Shown here one piece after another: positions 46,758 through 58,532 of a stretch of DNA of 64,000 nt. The notes under the pieces are model-generated. The model was not told the origin of the DNA. It did no database searches and was given only the letters and a program-made list of their open reading frames with translations. Positions within the stretch are counted from its first letter, which is position 1. Every line of letters begins with the position of its first letter. Position numbers and translations under genes: made by a program. This DNA is from Eucommia ulmoides (lineage: Eukaryota; Streptophyta; Magnoliopsida; Garryales; Eucommiaceae): the NCBI GenBank assembly GCA_016647705.1, contig CM028335.1, forward strand, positions 34,548,212-34,612,211. The letters run 5' to 3'.

Positions 46758-49309
46758 TGCTGGTCTAAAGAGCTACCCAAGAGGGGAATGAATTGAATAG
46801 TTACAAAATTTGAACAAATAAATCTTTCAACACTTAATTATCAAATAATCAATTTTTATAAATTAATTATTACCTTTGTTACGCATTAGATAAGTGTTTA
46901 ACTAGGTGTACACCCATACACAATATAATAAAAATAAAGAATGCAACACACCAAGATATATTCTGGTTCAACAAGCTAACCTTGCCTAATCCAGACCCCC
47001 GAGTTCCACCGAGATTCTCAACCTCTAAACCCTTAATTCTTTTACTGGTAGAAACAAAACTCTTACAATGATTCTTTTTCAGAATCAACCTTTACAAATT
47101 TACCCTTTTTCCTAGGTCAAGGATAAATACTATATTTTCACCAGGCTTAAGACTAACCTAATTCTATTATAGGAAGAATAAAAACCTCATCATACTTTCA
47201 AGTATCCTTTTCACAGGTAATGATTAACCTTCACAATTCACTCAAAATTCAATTTAATTGTAGGGAGAATAAAAACCTAGTTCTTTTCAAGGGAAAATAA
47301 TAACCTAATATTTTTACAAGACAAAGATTAAACCTTAATCTTTCTCACAGGAAAAAAAAAATCGAAACCTAGCTACCTAGACTAGACACCATCCTAACCG
47401 TGTCTAGTCCGCTCAAACTCACAAATACAAAAAAATATGAGTTTCTTCCCACAAAGAGTTTCTACCACCTCAATACAGATATAATCGATTAATGTCTCAA
47501 AATTTACTACGTGATACATAAAATATGAGGTAAATAATATATAATTAACAAACAATGCGAGTAGCACAATTTAGAGCACTTAATCAGATAATCAAACAAA
47601 AACGTTTTAAAAAGATTTTTAAGCTTCTAAGTTTGAAAATGATTTTCTAGAAATCTTATATCCAAGCAATCAATAATAATCTGAAATCAAAAAGAAAAAC
47701 AATAGCTTGGAAAGATCTCATTGGGAAAACACCGAAGATTGAAACAAAATCACAATATAACACAAGTCGGTGATGTCAAATCAATAGCGCTTTAGATCAA
47801 GAACTTTACACAAATATCTCACATAAATATCAGCGTAAAAATCTCACTTAGAAAAGCTTAGAACTGATTGTTCTTGATGTAATCTCTCTCAATCACACAG
47901 TTTTATATTTATACGCTTATAGCAAGCCCTCCAACAACTACTTTTCAAAAGATATGCCTCAAAAAGACACTCTTAGACCCCATATAATAATATCTTCCAT
48001 TTTGGGGCTAATCCACTAAAAATAACTTTAAAATCTCTCAAATAAGCCCATAAAATAATTCTTTATTTTCAATCACAAAGTTAGAAAATATTTATCTACT
48101 TAAATTAAGAGAATCATAAATTACGTGGACCAAATCAATAGGATTAATTAAATACATGTACCATATCTTAAGTAGGTTCAACTCTCCCAAGTCTCTCCCT
48201 TGGAATAAAAAAAAATGGATAGTTTTTTTTACCAGGAGACGAAATTCCTCGAAATCACAACCGAAACAGTTGATTGATCGATCGCTAGAATTCGGTTAAC
48301 CGAATGAAAAAGCCCTGAAACCAGGCCAAATCTCACAAACCATTCAGTTGAAAGAAAATCCCAATTCAGTTGACCCAAATGCTTTAGAGTCTACCCGTGC
48401 CCAAATTCGAGCCCAAGTTTTTTACTGAAATCCCTCATTCGATTGACTAAAGGATTCAGAGCCTTACCCTACCAAAACCTCAAGCCCAATCAGTTGATCG
48501 AATTCTTCCATTCGGTTGACTGAACACTGACTCAAACGGTTGACCGAATTTTCCCATTTGGTTGACCGATTGCTTTAGGGTAGTCATTTCCTTCACTAAT
48601 TTTGCTCCAAAACATACTATTTGATTCAACTAACCGATTGCTTTTCTCTGTTGACTAAATTAACCCTAAAATTAATCTTTTTATACTTTAAACCTTATTT
48701 TTAAGTAGGTCAATTTTCATTTTCAATTCACATAAAGAGCTCATATCAAATCTTTAACATTTTGCTCAAAAAAAATACACTAACTCAAATGGTTGACCGA
48801 CTTTTCCTATTTGGCTGATCGATTGCTCCAGGGTGGTCATTTCCTTCACCAATTCTGCTCCAAAACACACTGTTTGATTCAGTTAACCGATTATTTTTCT
48901 CGGTTGACTGAATTGAACCTGAAATTCAAATTTTTATACTTTAAACGTTATTTTCAATTAGGTCAATTATCATTTTCATTTCATATAAGGATCACATATG
49001 AAATCTTTAATTAGGATCATTTCAATATCAAAACATAGATAAATAAAACTTGTATAATAATGTCGTGTGTGATCCTAATATGAGTTACATTAAGAGTATA
49101 TGAGTAGAGAGTTGTTTTCACTTAATTTTTTCATGGATTCAACATTCTTCATTTCTTCATTATGTCCATTTTTTCACCCTTTATATTTTCTTCATGATGA
49201 CTTCAACATAATCAAATATATGGAACTCTTTTTTGAAATACTCAACAAACACGTTAGTTTCACCAAAAACATCAACACTTAATTGTTTATCAAAACCTAG
49301 GGATCAACA
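46758..49309 (-). repeat. 3' LTR of the copia-type element
   Basis: 2552 bp. TATATTTATA at 47904-47913 is the minus-strand TATA box. GGTTGACCGA-type motifs cluster at 48260-48910. It is longer than its partner because of a tandem duplication of about 250 bp (about 48540-48775 and 48790-49010, both holding TCATTTCCTTCAC). Confidence 0.92.
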
Positions 49310-49324
49310 ATCTTCCCATTTTTT
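49310..49324 (-). other. Polypurine tract
   Basis: On the minus strand AAAAAATGGGAAGAT abuts the LTR start TGTTGATCC. The preceding TTTGTCATCAT text is the usual copia context. Confidence 0.8.
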
Positions 49325-49799
49325 ATGATGACAAATCATTTTGATATTTTCTTCAATAAAGAATGTAACCATGCTCCCCCTAAATCCGAGGATGGGTATT
49401 TAACTCATTTAAGCATAAACATAAAGACATGATTAAATAATTCAAAATATATTCAATATAAGCCCAAAAAACAATTTAACGATATTCAACATAAAGCCCA
49501 ATTTAACCAATTTAGCTAAGATCTCTCTTTAATCAGTGCAATGCTTAGGCGAACAAATTCTTAAACATTAACCAACTCGTTTAAATATTAACGCATAAAA
49601 AATCATATTCGTACAATAATTCACCACAATAAACTAATTAGCACTTAGTCTATCTAGATCAAGTACCACAAATCTTAGATTTAACTATTACAAACCAATG
49701 TACTTTGGTGAGACATGTTCAGTTACATAACCCAATATAAGAATGATAAAGCATGAAATCTAATGAGAGCCTTGTCCCATGAACGGATAGTACAGTCCC

Positions 49800-51008
49800 A
49801 ATGGACTCATGGCTGACTACTATAGGTATTGACTACTAGGTTGTACACCTGAGCTCGAAGCCATCTGCTGATAAGAAGGCATGGATGGTCCTGCCCCTGA
49901 AGACACTGCTACAGTAGATCCCCCCAAATGATTGCTGCCCTCCGAAAGTAGTATGCCCACTATATTGTTGTTAGGCGTTGAACTCCTATTGGCTACTGTA
50001 TTACTAGTTCAGTATGAATTGGAACATGTGTTCTATGTTGCCTATGATCCTCTCGAACCCAACTTCCAGTGTTTCAGCAAGTCTCTCATATCCGCTTTCT
50101 GCGGACACCCTCATCTCAGCCATATTATTTTATATCCCGAACATTCTGTAATCAAGCATCTTTGTGTGTTGCTGGACATCATCAACTTAATTCCTAAGCA
50201 TATCAATTTTCTAATCCGAGCTTAATTCTTCTTCTTCTTCTTCTTCTTCTTCTTCTTCTTCTTCATCCACCATCATTCTCTCTCTTTTCTCCCTTTTTTC
50301 ACACCCACTTATTTCTCTTGAATTCATACCCTATTAAAATACAACTACTAACATTTATCCATGCAGGGGTCATCATAAGAAGTTTAATTTTTTCAGGATC
50401 TCCATCAACTTCGAAGAAATCAAACATTCTTTTAAGTTTATTACCATAGGGTAGCACTCTTGAAGTTTTATTTAATTGATACTTTATGTGCTCAAACAAA
50501 ATGTGGGCTAAATCAAGATTTCTAGCCTCAACAATTCATTTAGAAAATATAAATCAAACTCATTAATATTCGCATGACTACCTCTTTTAGGCATAATTGA
50601 ATAAGAAACCATTTTATAAATGAGACAATGCTCAAGTGATAGTGATCCCGCTCTACCATCAACCAAACTAAACTTATTAGCAGTCTCAATTCTACTAAAA
50701 TTCATCACATATCCTTGAGTGGTATTGTAAGGACAAACATCTCCTCTTTTGAACTTCAAAATGCTTCTAAGATCATCCTTATCAAATCTAATTTCAACCC
50801 TTTTAACAAATGATATCATCTCTCCATCTCCAATTGTAAGATTATTATAAAACATTTTTACCCAATAGGGCATCCACTCATTGCTTTGGGTAAGAAAGTT
50901 GGTCCATCCTATCTTTTGAACAAACTTCTCAAGATCGATATTTTTCTTTTTAAAACCAACAAAAAACAACGCTTTTACAACAAACGAAATTTTGATTTTC
51001 AAATTCAT
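49800..51008 (-). pseudogene. Second plant transposon protein domain ORF, inside the copia-type element
   Basis: Minus strand from 51008: MNLKIKISFVVKALF, FVQKIGWTNFL, VKMFYNNLTI, FDKDDLRSILKF and YSIMPKRGSHANINEFDLYF. After a frameshift it reads HIKYQLNKTSRVLPYGNKLK and RMFDFFEVDGDPE. The order (RGW-like block, VxxFYxN, MPKRG, LPYG, FFEV) matches the family seen at 15.2-16.2 kb, but the sequences differ strongly. A Glu run (GAA repeats, 50226-50262) and an SSGAGPSMPSYQQMASSS tail follow, in broken frames. Function unknown. Confidence 0.65.
50226..50262. repeat. TTC/GAA microsatellite
   Basis: About twelve TTC units just downstream of the plant transposon protein ORF on its strand. In its frame they encode an acidic Glu run. 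Confidence 0.9.
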
Positions 51009-51176
51009 TTTTGTATTTTACTTCATCCTCTTCGCTTTCAAAATGAATAGTGTAAAATTTAGGCTATCCCATGCATGGTTGTTTACCTCTAGGTAATTTC
51101 TCACAATAGTGATTTCAACAACCGATTTAACATCCAAAACTTAAGAAGATGAAGTAGATCTACCAAACTCTAAAGA

Positions 51177-51247
51177 GAAGAAGAAGAAGAAGAAGAAGAA
51201 GAAGAAGAAGAAGAAGAAGAAGAAGAAGAAGAAGAAGAAGAAGAAGA
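51177..51247. repeat. GAA microsatellite
   Basis: About 23 GAA units upstream of the same ORF, in the opposite phase sense (TTC on the coding strand). Confidence 0.95.
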
Positions 51248-51990
51248 ACCAACCTTTTGATAAAGATTTTGACTTCTAAGTAATAGATCCAAGCCCTTAA
51301 TCTTCTATTCCAAGAAAAAATTTAAAGATATCGTAAATATTTGAGAGAAAACTCTTTGGAAGTGAAGGGTTTTTAGAGAGAAAATGCTTCAAAACTGAAA
51401 TGGGGGTAAAATTAGGGGTCTAGGGCAATTAAATCCCGCAATAATCAGTTGACCAACTGTTCTTGGTCGGTTAACCAACCAAGGCAAAGTCTACATACTG
51501 CAAACTCTATTTCTATCAATTGACCGACAAGGCTTTTTTTCCTTTTGTGAATTCTTGTCCTATTTGATCAACTAGTTCAATTTTTACCTTTATTTTGATC
51601 CGCACATATTATTTAAAACATTTTCACACACACACACACACATAGCCTACACACATCACAAATAACTAATTTAAGAAATACGAAGCATCAGTCTCCTTAA
51701 CAAAATTTTAAATTTTAGGAAATTCGACATACCTGGATCGTCCTTGGGAGAAATTGGTGTGTGTACCTTTGGTGGATTGTTAATTTCAAGCTTGTTGTCC
51801 TTTGAATCTGCTAATTTTCCTTTTGATTGATTTACCACTTTGATTTCCTCCTTACTTGCATTGGATTTCTTCAGGATTGGTTTAGTAAAATTTTCTTGCC
51901 TTTGTAAGATGCTTTGAGTTGCTTTTCCTCATTTTGATTTGTAACTATCTTATACATTGTCCTTCTTTAGTATTGGTTTCTGGCCATTCT
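51248..51990 (-). other. Interior spacer of the copia-type element
   Basis: Contains further GGTTAACCAACC/TTGACCGAC motifs (51445-51535) like those in the LTR, a CA microsatellite (51628-51642) and the tail of the gag region (KVHTPISPKDDPG, about 51730-51780, minus strand). No separate gene. Confidence 0.45.
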
Positions 51991-53010
51991 TTTAGGATAA
52001 GTATCAGTTGATTTAATGTACTGAACTTGCTATTTTTTTCTAATTTCCACTTTGCATATACTAATTCTTCCTCATTGGTGCATTGAATGTGGACTCCTTT
52101 CTTGGCATGTAGTATTCATTGTATCCTCTTGAGGGATCGAATCTCCCATTTGAACCTACATAAAAAATTTCTCTACTTGGTATCCAATTATTTCTAGATC
52201 CGACTAGGTAACCATGAAACAAATAACAAACTTTCTCAAAATGACCATACTTCCCACAATAAAAAGATCTAGCATTGTTTGTACGTTTCTTCATATAATC
52301 ATTATTCCGTACAAGAACACAATATTGTTAATGATATTGATGAGCTACTTTAGCAACTATTGGTTTTTTAACAAGTTTAGTTCTCTCAATATCATTGAAT
52401 TTATCCATTGCGTTGTTGAGCTCCTTTTGAGTATTTTCAAGTGATCGCTCCAATTAACTAATGTTCACTTGTAGAACAAAATTCTTCTTATGCATAAATT
52501 CAAGATCATTCTTAAGAATTTGACACTCATTTTCAATAGAACAAATTTTCACACGAGTTCTATCAAACTCACAACTTGCATTATCCAACTCAATGCTCAA
52601 GGCCTCATATAAAGTCTCAGGATTTTTATTTTTAAAATCATTTTGCTAAATATCATAAGCATTAGTTTTCAAAACATTGTTCTCTTCTTCAAGAGAAACA
52701 ATTTTTTCAAACAACTTACCAATTTCAAATAAAGCATTTGTAAATTCAATAGTTTCAAAATATTTGTCCAAATTTTTCTTCTTAAGAGATTAGTAGTACT
52801 AAAAATTTTATTTTCAAGAATTGTAATCTTTTGTCCGAGTTTCAAATTCTCTTTTCCAAAAACATAAGTAAAGGCAATCAGCATCTCAATAACCTTATCT
52901 GCAACCTCATTATCACCAAGTTTATCATTCTCACTAACGGGACCCTGACTATCAGAGGAAATGGGGGACTCTATAATAGTACACACAATATCATTATCAG
53001 TGCACTCCAT
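51991..53010 (-). pseudogene. Copia-type gag remnant with zinc knuckle
   Basis: Minus strand from 53010: MECTDNDIVCTII, then DNEVADKVIEMLI and a coiled-coil-like ENLKLGQKITILENKI. Frames then shift until 52294-52061, which has RSFYCGKYGHFEKVC, a CCHC knuckle whose first Cys is Ser. NNWIPSREIFYV follows, as in copia gag proteins. The N-terminal gag domain is missing between the primer site and 53010. It would have packaged the element RNA; it is now nonfunctional. Confidence 0.65.
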
Positions 53011-53050
53011 GTGATCGTGTTTAGCTAGGATTTTAAGTCTGTCAAGCTAA

Positions 53051-53067
53051 AACCAACTCTGATACCA
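53051..53067 (-). other. Primer binding site, tRNA-iMet type
   Basis: On the minus strand TGGTATCAGAGTTGGTT starts 2 bp after the LTR. TGGTATCAGAG is the standard complement of the initiator Met tRNA 3' end. It fixes the orientation. Confidence 0.93.
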
Positions 53068-53069
53068 AT

Positions 53070-55407
53070 TGTTAGCTCAAAGAGCTACCCAAGAGGGGGG
53101 TGAATTGGGTAGTTACAAAATTTAAAAAAAAATAATCTTTCAACACTTAATTATCAAATAATTATTTTTTCTAAATTAATTATTATCTTCACCATACATC
53201 AGATAAGTGTTTAACTAGGTGCAGTCCAAACACAATATAATGAAAATAAAAAATGCAGCACACCAAGATATATCATGGTTCAGCAAGCTAGTCTTGCCTA
53301 ATCCAATTCTCCGAGCTCCACAGAGATTCAAAACCTCTAAACTGTTGATTCCTTTACTGGCAGGAACCAAACTCTTACAGGGATTCTTTTTCGAGACTTA
53401 TAATCAACCTTTACAAATTTACTCTTTTCCTAGGTCAATGATGAACTCTATCTTTTTACCAGGCTTAAGACTAACCTAATTCTATTACAGGAAGAATCAA
53501 AACCTCACCACTCTCTCAAGTATCTTTTTACAAGTAAGGATTGAACCTTTAAAATTTGATCAAAAAATAATTCAATTGTAGAGAGAACCAAGACCAAGTT
53601 CTTTTCAAGGGAAAAGAATAATCTAACCTTTTTGCAGGATAAAGATTAAACCCTAATCTTTTTCACAGGATAAAGATCGAAACCTAACTACCCTGACTAG
53701 GCATTGTCCCAATCATGTCTAATCCGCTCAAACTAACAAATACAACAAAAATATGAGTTTTTTCTCACAATGAGCTTCTACCACCTCAATACATATATAA
53801 TCAAGTAATGTCCTGAAATTTACCACATGCTAGATACAATGTAAGGCAAATAATATATGATTAATAAACAATGTGGGTAGCACAATTTAGAGCACGTAAT
53901 CATATAGTCAAATAAAATTATTTTATAAGATTTTTAGACTTTTAAGTTTAAAAACAATTTTCTAGCAATATTATATCCAAGAATATGAAATCGAAATAAA
54001 AAAAAATAGCTCAGAAAGATCTCAACGGAAAAATACCTAAGAATGAAATGGAATCACAATATAGCACAAGTCGGTGACGCCAAATCAACAGTGCTTTAGA
54101 TCAAGAACTTTGCACACATATCTCACAGAAATCTTAGCGTAAAAATATATCTTAGAAAAGCTAGAACTGATTGTTCTTGACGTAATTTCTCTCAATCCCG
54201 CAAGCCTATATTTATAGACTGATAACAAGCCCTCCAATGGCGCTACTGTTCAAACGATATGCCTCAAAAAGGCACTCTTAGAACTCGTATAATAATATCT
54301 TCCATTTCTGGGGGTAATCCACTTAAAAATAACTTTTAAATCTTTCAAATAAGCCCATAAAATAATTCTCAATTTTCAATCATGAAGATAGGAAGTATTT
54401 ATCTACCTAGATTAAGAGAATTATAAATTATATGGATCAAATCAATAGGGATAATTAAATACATGTACCATATCATCAGTAGGTTCAAATCCTCCAAATC
54501 TCTCCCTTGGAATCTTCAAAAATGGATAGTTTTTTTACCATGAGACCAAGTTTCTCAAAATCACAACCAAAACAGTCGGTTGAACGACCCTTGGGATTCG
54601 GTTAATCGAATGAAACAGGAAAAACTAGGCCAAATCTCACAGATAATTCAGTTGACCAAAATTCCCAATTCGGTTGACCGAATGCTTCAAAGCCTAACCG
54701 TGCCAAAATTCAAGCCCCAGTCGGTTGACCGAAATCTCTTATTCTGCTGACCGAACGATTCAAAGCCTCACCCTACCAAAACCTCAAGCCCAATCGGTTG
54801 ACCAAATTCCTCCATTCTATTGACCGAACATTATAGAGAGGTTCTATTTTGCTCTTAAAAATACACTAACTCAAACGATCGACCGAAATTTTCCATTCGA
54901 TTGACTGATTGCTTCAAGGTGGTCCTTTCTTTCACCAATTCTGCTCCAAAACACACAATTTGATTCACTTAACCGATTTTTTTTCTCGATTTATTGAATT
55001 GACCCAAAATTCAACTTTTTATACTTTAAACCTTATTTTCAATTAGGTTAATTATTATTTTCAATTCACATAAGGAACGAATATCAAATCTTTAATTAGC
55101 ATCCTAAATTCTATCATTTCAATATCCAAACACATATAAAGATAACTCGTTTAATAGTATCGTGTGTGGTCCTAATTTGGGTGTCGTTAAGAGCATATGA
55201 GTAGAGAATTGTTTTCACCTAATTTCTTCATGGTCTTCAACACTCTTCATTTTTTCATTGTGTCCATCTTTGCACCCTTTACATTTTCTTCATGATGTCT
55301 TCAACATAATAAAATATATGGAACTCTTTTTTGAAATACTCAACAAATACATTAGTTTCACCAAAAACATCAACACTTAATTGTTCATCAAAACCAAGGG
55401 ATCAATA
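53070..55407 (-). repeat. 5' LTR of the copia-type element
   Basis: 2338 bp. TATATTTATA at 54207-54216 gives the minus-strand TATA box. Upstream of it (54570-54910) lie about ten GGTTGACCGA-type motifs. The outer end reads CAATA instead of CAACA. Confidence 0.92.
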
Positions 55408-55412
55408 GGTGT

Positions 55413-56362
55413 TTTTTTATTTCGTGTAAATCCGAAGAAGTTTTTCGAAATTAATTTTAAAATAAATTAAAAAAATTAAAAATTAGGGAATTAAAGGAAA
55501 TGGAGTCATGGTTAAAATCAAGATGCCAGTGGGAGCCTAGGCCTTTGGATGACTACAATGGCGGCGGCCCGCAGCGGGCGCTAGCGACAGTGCTAGCAGC
55601 ACAATACTCACCTAATAGCGTTTATGCCACTACTTTTGTTAAACATTAGCAGTAAAAATGCCTGCATATCCATAGTAGCATGGCTACGTGGTAACTCTCG
55701 AGCATAGTGTTTAATTTTTTGTTTCAGCAAAATTTAAAATTTCTTGCGATTTCATAGATTTTGTAAGATATTTAAGGAGAATAAGTCAAATGTTGATTGG
55801 GTATTTGATATCGTTTTAAAAATATTTTAGAAAATCTATTAAATCTAATTTGGTATGCTTTAGATTTTAAAATATCCTACACTAAATATTTAATTAATCA
55901 TTTTAAATAATTATTAAATGATAATTCATAAATAATTATTACTATTAATTATTTTTGTTTTGATATTATCCAAAGTTTAATTAAAATTTGTTAACACCAC
56001 AAGTATTTGATGGTTTGATGATCCAATTAACTTCAATGTTCAGTTGGAATAATTGTGCTATTGAAGATGTGTTTATAGAAAACTAGTCGGGATCAAAAGA
56101 GGACAAAATTAATAAGTTGACAAAATGAGAATCCATGAATGATCATCATGATATCAATGGAATATATGATGAAGAAGATTTTTTTGAAGATTTTTTTTTT
56201 TTTTTTTTTTTTTGGTATTTCTATGGTAGAACAACATTAACATTTATAAACTCATGATATAACCCAACTAGCTGTATTCACTACACATAAATTGTTCTTA
56301 TATGCTTATTTATGTTTTAAAACATCCTATATTTATATTTAATTAATCATTTCAAATTAATA
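55413..56362. other. Intergenic sequence, no gene seen
   Basis: Includes a short GC-rich patch (55556-55600) with GCTAGCGACAGTGCTAGC, AT-rich text, and a run of about 23 T (56191-56213). Confidence 0.4.
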
Positions 56363-58513
56363 TTAGATAATAATTCTTAAATATCTTTGGGTCACTAGAT
56401 GACCGAGAAATTTGCCTGCACTGACCTCATACACGCATTTGCTCGGGTTCAGTTTCATCTGGTGCTTCTTGAGTACATCGAAGCATTCCTGCAGGTAAGC
56501 TAGGTAGTCTTTAGCCTCTTCAATTTTGACAATCATGTCGTTGACATAAACCTCCATGGTCCTTCCGAGCAAGTTGGTGAACATCTTTTTTATCAGCCTT
56601 CGGTAAGTGGCTTCAGTGTTTTTAAGGCCGAATGGCATAGACTTATAATAGTAGAGGCCTTTGTTAATGATGAATGTCATTTTCCTTTGTTAGGGGAATA
56701 CATATTGATCTAATTATACCCCGAGAAGACATCAAGGAAGCTAAGGGACTCGTAGCCTGCTATAGCATCCATGATTATGTCGATCTTCAAAAAAGAAAAA
56801 TAGTCTTTAGGGAAAGCCTTATTGAGGTCAATAAAATCCATGCACATACGCCATTTTCTCGTCTTTTTCTTGACTAGGACAATGTTTCCCAATCAGAAGG
56901 AGAAGTTGATTTCCTCAGCCGTGTTGGCATCCAGTAGCTTTTTGGTTTTTTCTTTAATCATTTCCTACCTCTCTGGGCCAAACTTTCGTCTCCTTTATTA
57001 GACCGTCAGGTAAGCTGGGTCTGTGTATAGCCTGTGCATGGAGATATTAGGGCCTATCTTAGGTAGATTCATAGGCAACCAAGGGAATATGTCATGGTTA
57101 GTAGCTCAACCAGCTGGTTCCTTTTCTCTTCTACGAGGGCTCTTCTAATCTAGATTATACGGTTTGGTTCCACAGGGTTAATATAGACATCTTCCAGCTC
57201 TTCTTCAGGATGGGGTCACGGCTGGTTGGGCAACTTGATCGGGAGTCCAGAATGTCCGATAATCTAAGGTATTCTATTATATCCTCGGGAAAGAAGTCTT
57301 TATTAAGCTCTTTATCCTTTGAATTCTATTTGGCAGGTTGTGCTTTTGGGAGTCGTATTTCGGCTACAAAGCATTCCTTAGCCACTTTCTAATCTCTTTT
57401 CTGTTGAAAGCAATTAGGTAGAGTATTTCGACTAAGCTGACACTATCGAACTAGTCATGCCCTACATTATTATTGGCGATCTACAGATTAATCACCAAAG
57501 TGTCACCATGGGTCGTGTGAACCCCGTGCAGTTCCTCTTTAGTGAAAAAAATGGCCTCCTTCTTAACGGGAAGCTTCTTGGAGATTTAGAACACATGCTC
57601 TTCCGTCGGGCACTTGTTGTGCTGGGTATGGGCCTTGTACTCGGTCTGAGAGGTTCCTCTAAAGGTAAATCCACCAAGGATCTTGTGGTTGTTCCTGCGG
57701 ATCTCAGGTCTTCTTCTTTCTTTGTCATGGTGTTGCTCACCCTGACCTCTATCGACGGTGAATCTGTTAAGGTGGCCTTTTGGATCAACTGCTCGATCTT
57801 ATTTTTAAGGCCATAGAATATATTAGTATTGTTTCTTTAGATTTAGTGAAATTCTCACCATTTATCCATGTTGATGGCCTTTCCTCGTCTCTTTATGGGT
57901 TGGGTCTATTTAAGAATCTTCTTGTTGTCAATCTGTATGAGGACTTTTCCTAATGGGGAGTTGAAAGGCGTATAGTTAGAGTAGATCAAGGAGATTTATT
58001 TCTCCCTGACTTCTAGTTGTTTGAACCGGGAATTATTTCTCTTGGATTTATTGTTATTTAGCTCATTATCCTTTCTTTTTCCATTGGTGTCTACCTCTTC
58101 CTTGACTCTGGCCCGATAAACATCCTCCGTAGCAATGAACTTGGTAGAGTTGGCAAAGGTCGATGCCAAGGTCTTTGGTGATCCATTTCGTGCAGAAACG
58201 AACCCAACCATACCCTAGTCTTCAGGGCGGTTCCAATCACTTTGTTGTTGGGATCTTTGAGTTGATTAACTTACAATAGAACATTCCGATATAGGCTTCC
58301 AGTCTCTCGTCTTATCTCTACCTCATCAACATAAGGTGAGATGGGTTCTTGGCCCGTCGCTTGCTGCTCGCAAACCCAAATGCAAAAGTAAGGCTAAAAG
58401 ATTCAAAAAAGTTGCAGCTATCTGGCTTTAGATTCTTATAACACTTACGCATTACATCGGCAAGAGTGACCTGGAAGGCCTAACACTTCGTTGAGTCAAA
58501 TTCTCCTCATAAT
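56363..58513 (-). pseudogene. Ty3/gypsy gag-protease-RT pseudogene
   Basis: Minus strand from 58513. Gag blocks are CNFFESFSLTFAFGF, SSKRRAKNPSHLMLM and KTLASTFANSTKFIATEDVY. A linker with YTPLNSPLGK-like text follows, then a decayed protease region near 57480-57400. The RT lead reads RRRKFGPERQEMIKEKTKKL (about 57000-56940). RT proper has KWRMCMDFIDLNKAFPKD and LSFLDVFSGYN. After a frameshift come YYYKSMPFGLKN, TMEVYVNDMIVK and MKLNPSKC. The catalytic YVDD motif reads YVND. RNase H and integrase are absent left of 56363. The sequence style is that of Tat/Ogre-like Ty3 elements. Confidence 0.85.
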
Positions 58514-58532
58514 TTTATATAAGCATAGTATG

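Larger units (their letters stand above)
46758..55407 (-). mobile_element. Copia-type LTR element, minus strand, without recognisable pol
   Basis: 8650 bp, flanked by a perfect duplication GGTGT (46753-46757 and 55408-55412). The tRNA-iMet primer site, gag remnant and polypurine tract all point to the minus strand. The 3.76-kb interior has a gag part and a plant transposon protein ORF, but no protease, integrase, RT or RNase H. The two LTRs are visibly diverged, so the insertion is not young. A solo LTR of the family lies at 33960-36416. Confidence 0.93.

Noticed and set aside
57457..57816. Plus-strand ORF of 119 codons
   Set aside because: It is antisense to the Ty3 gag-protease region, which has clear family motifs on the minus strand.
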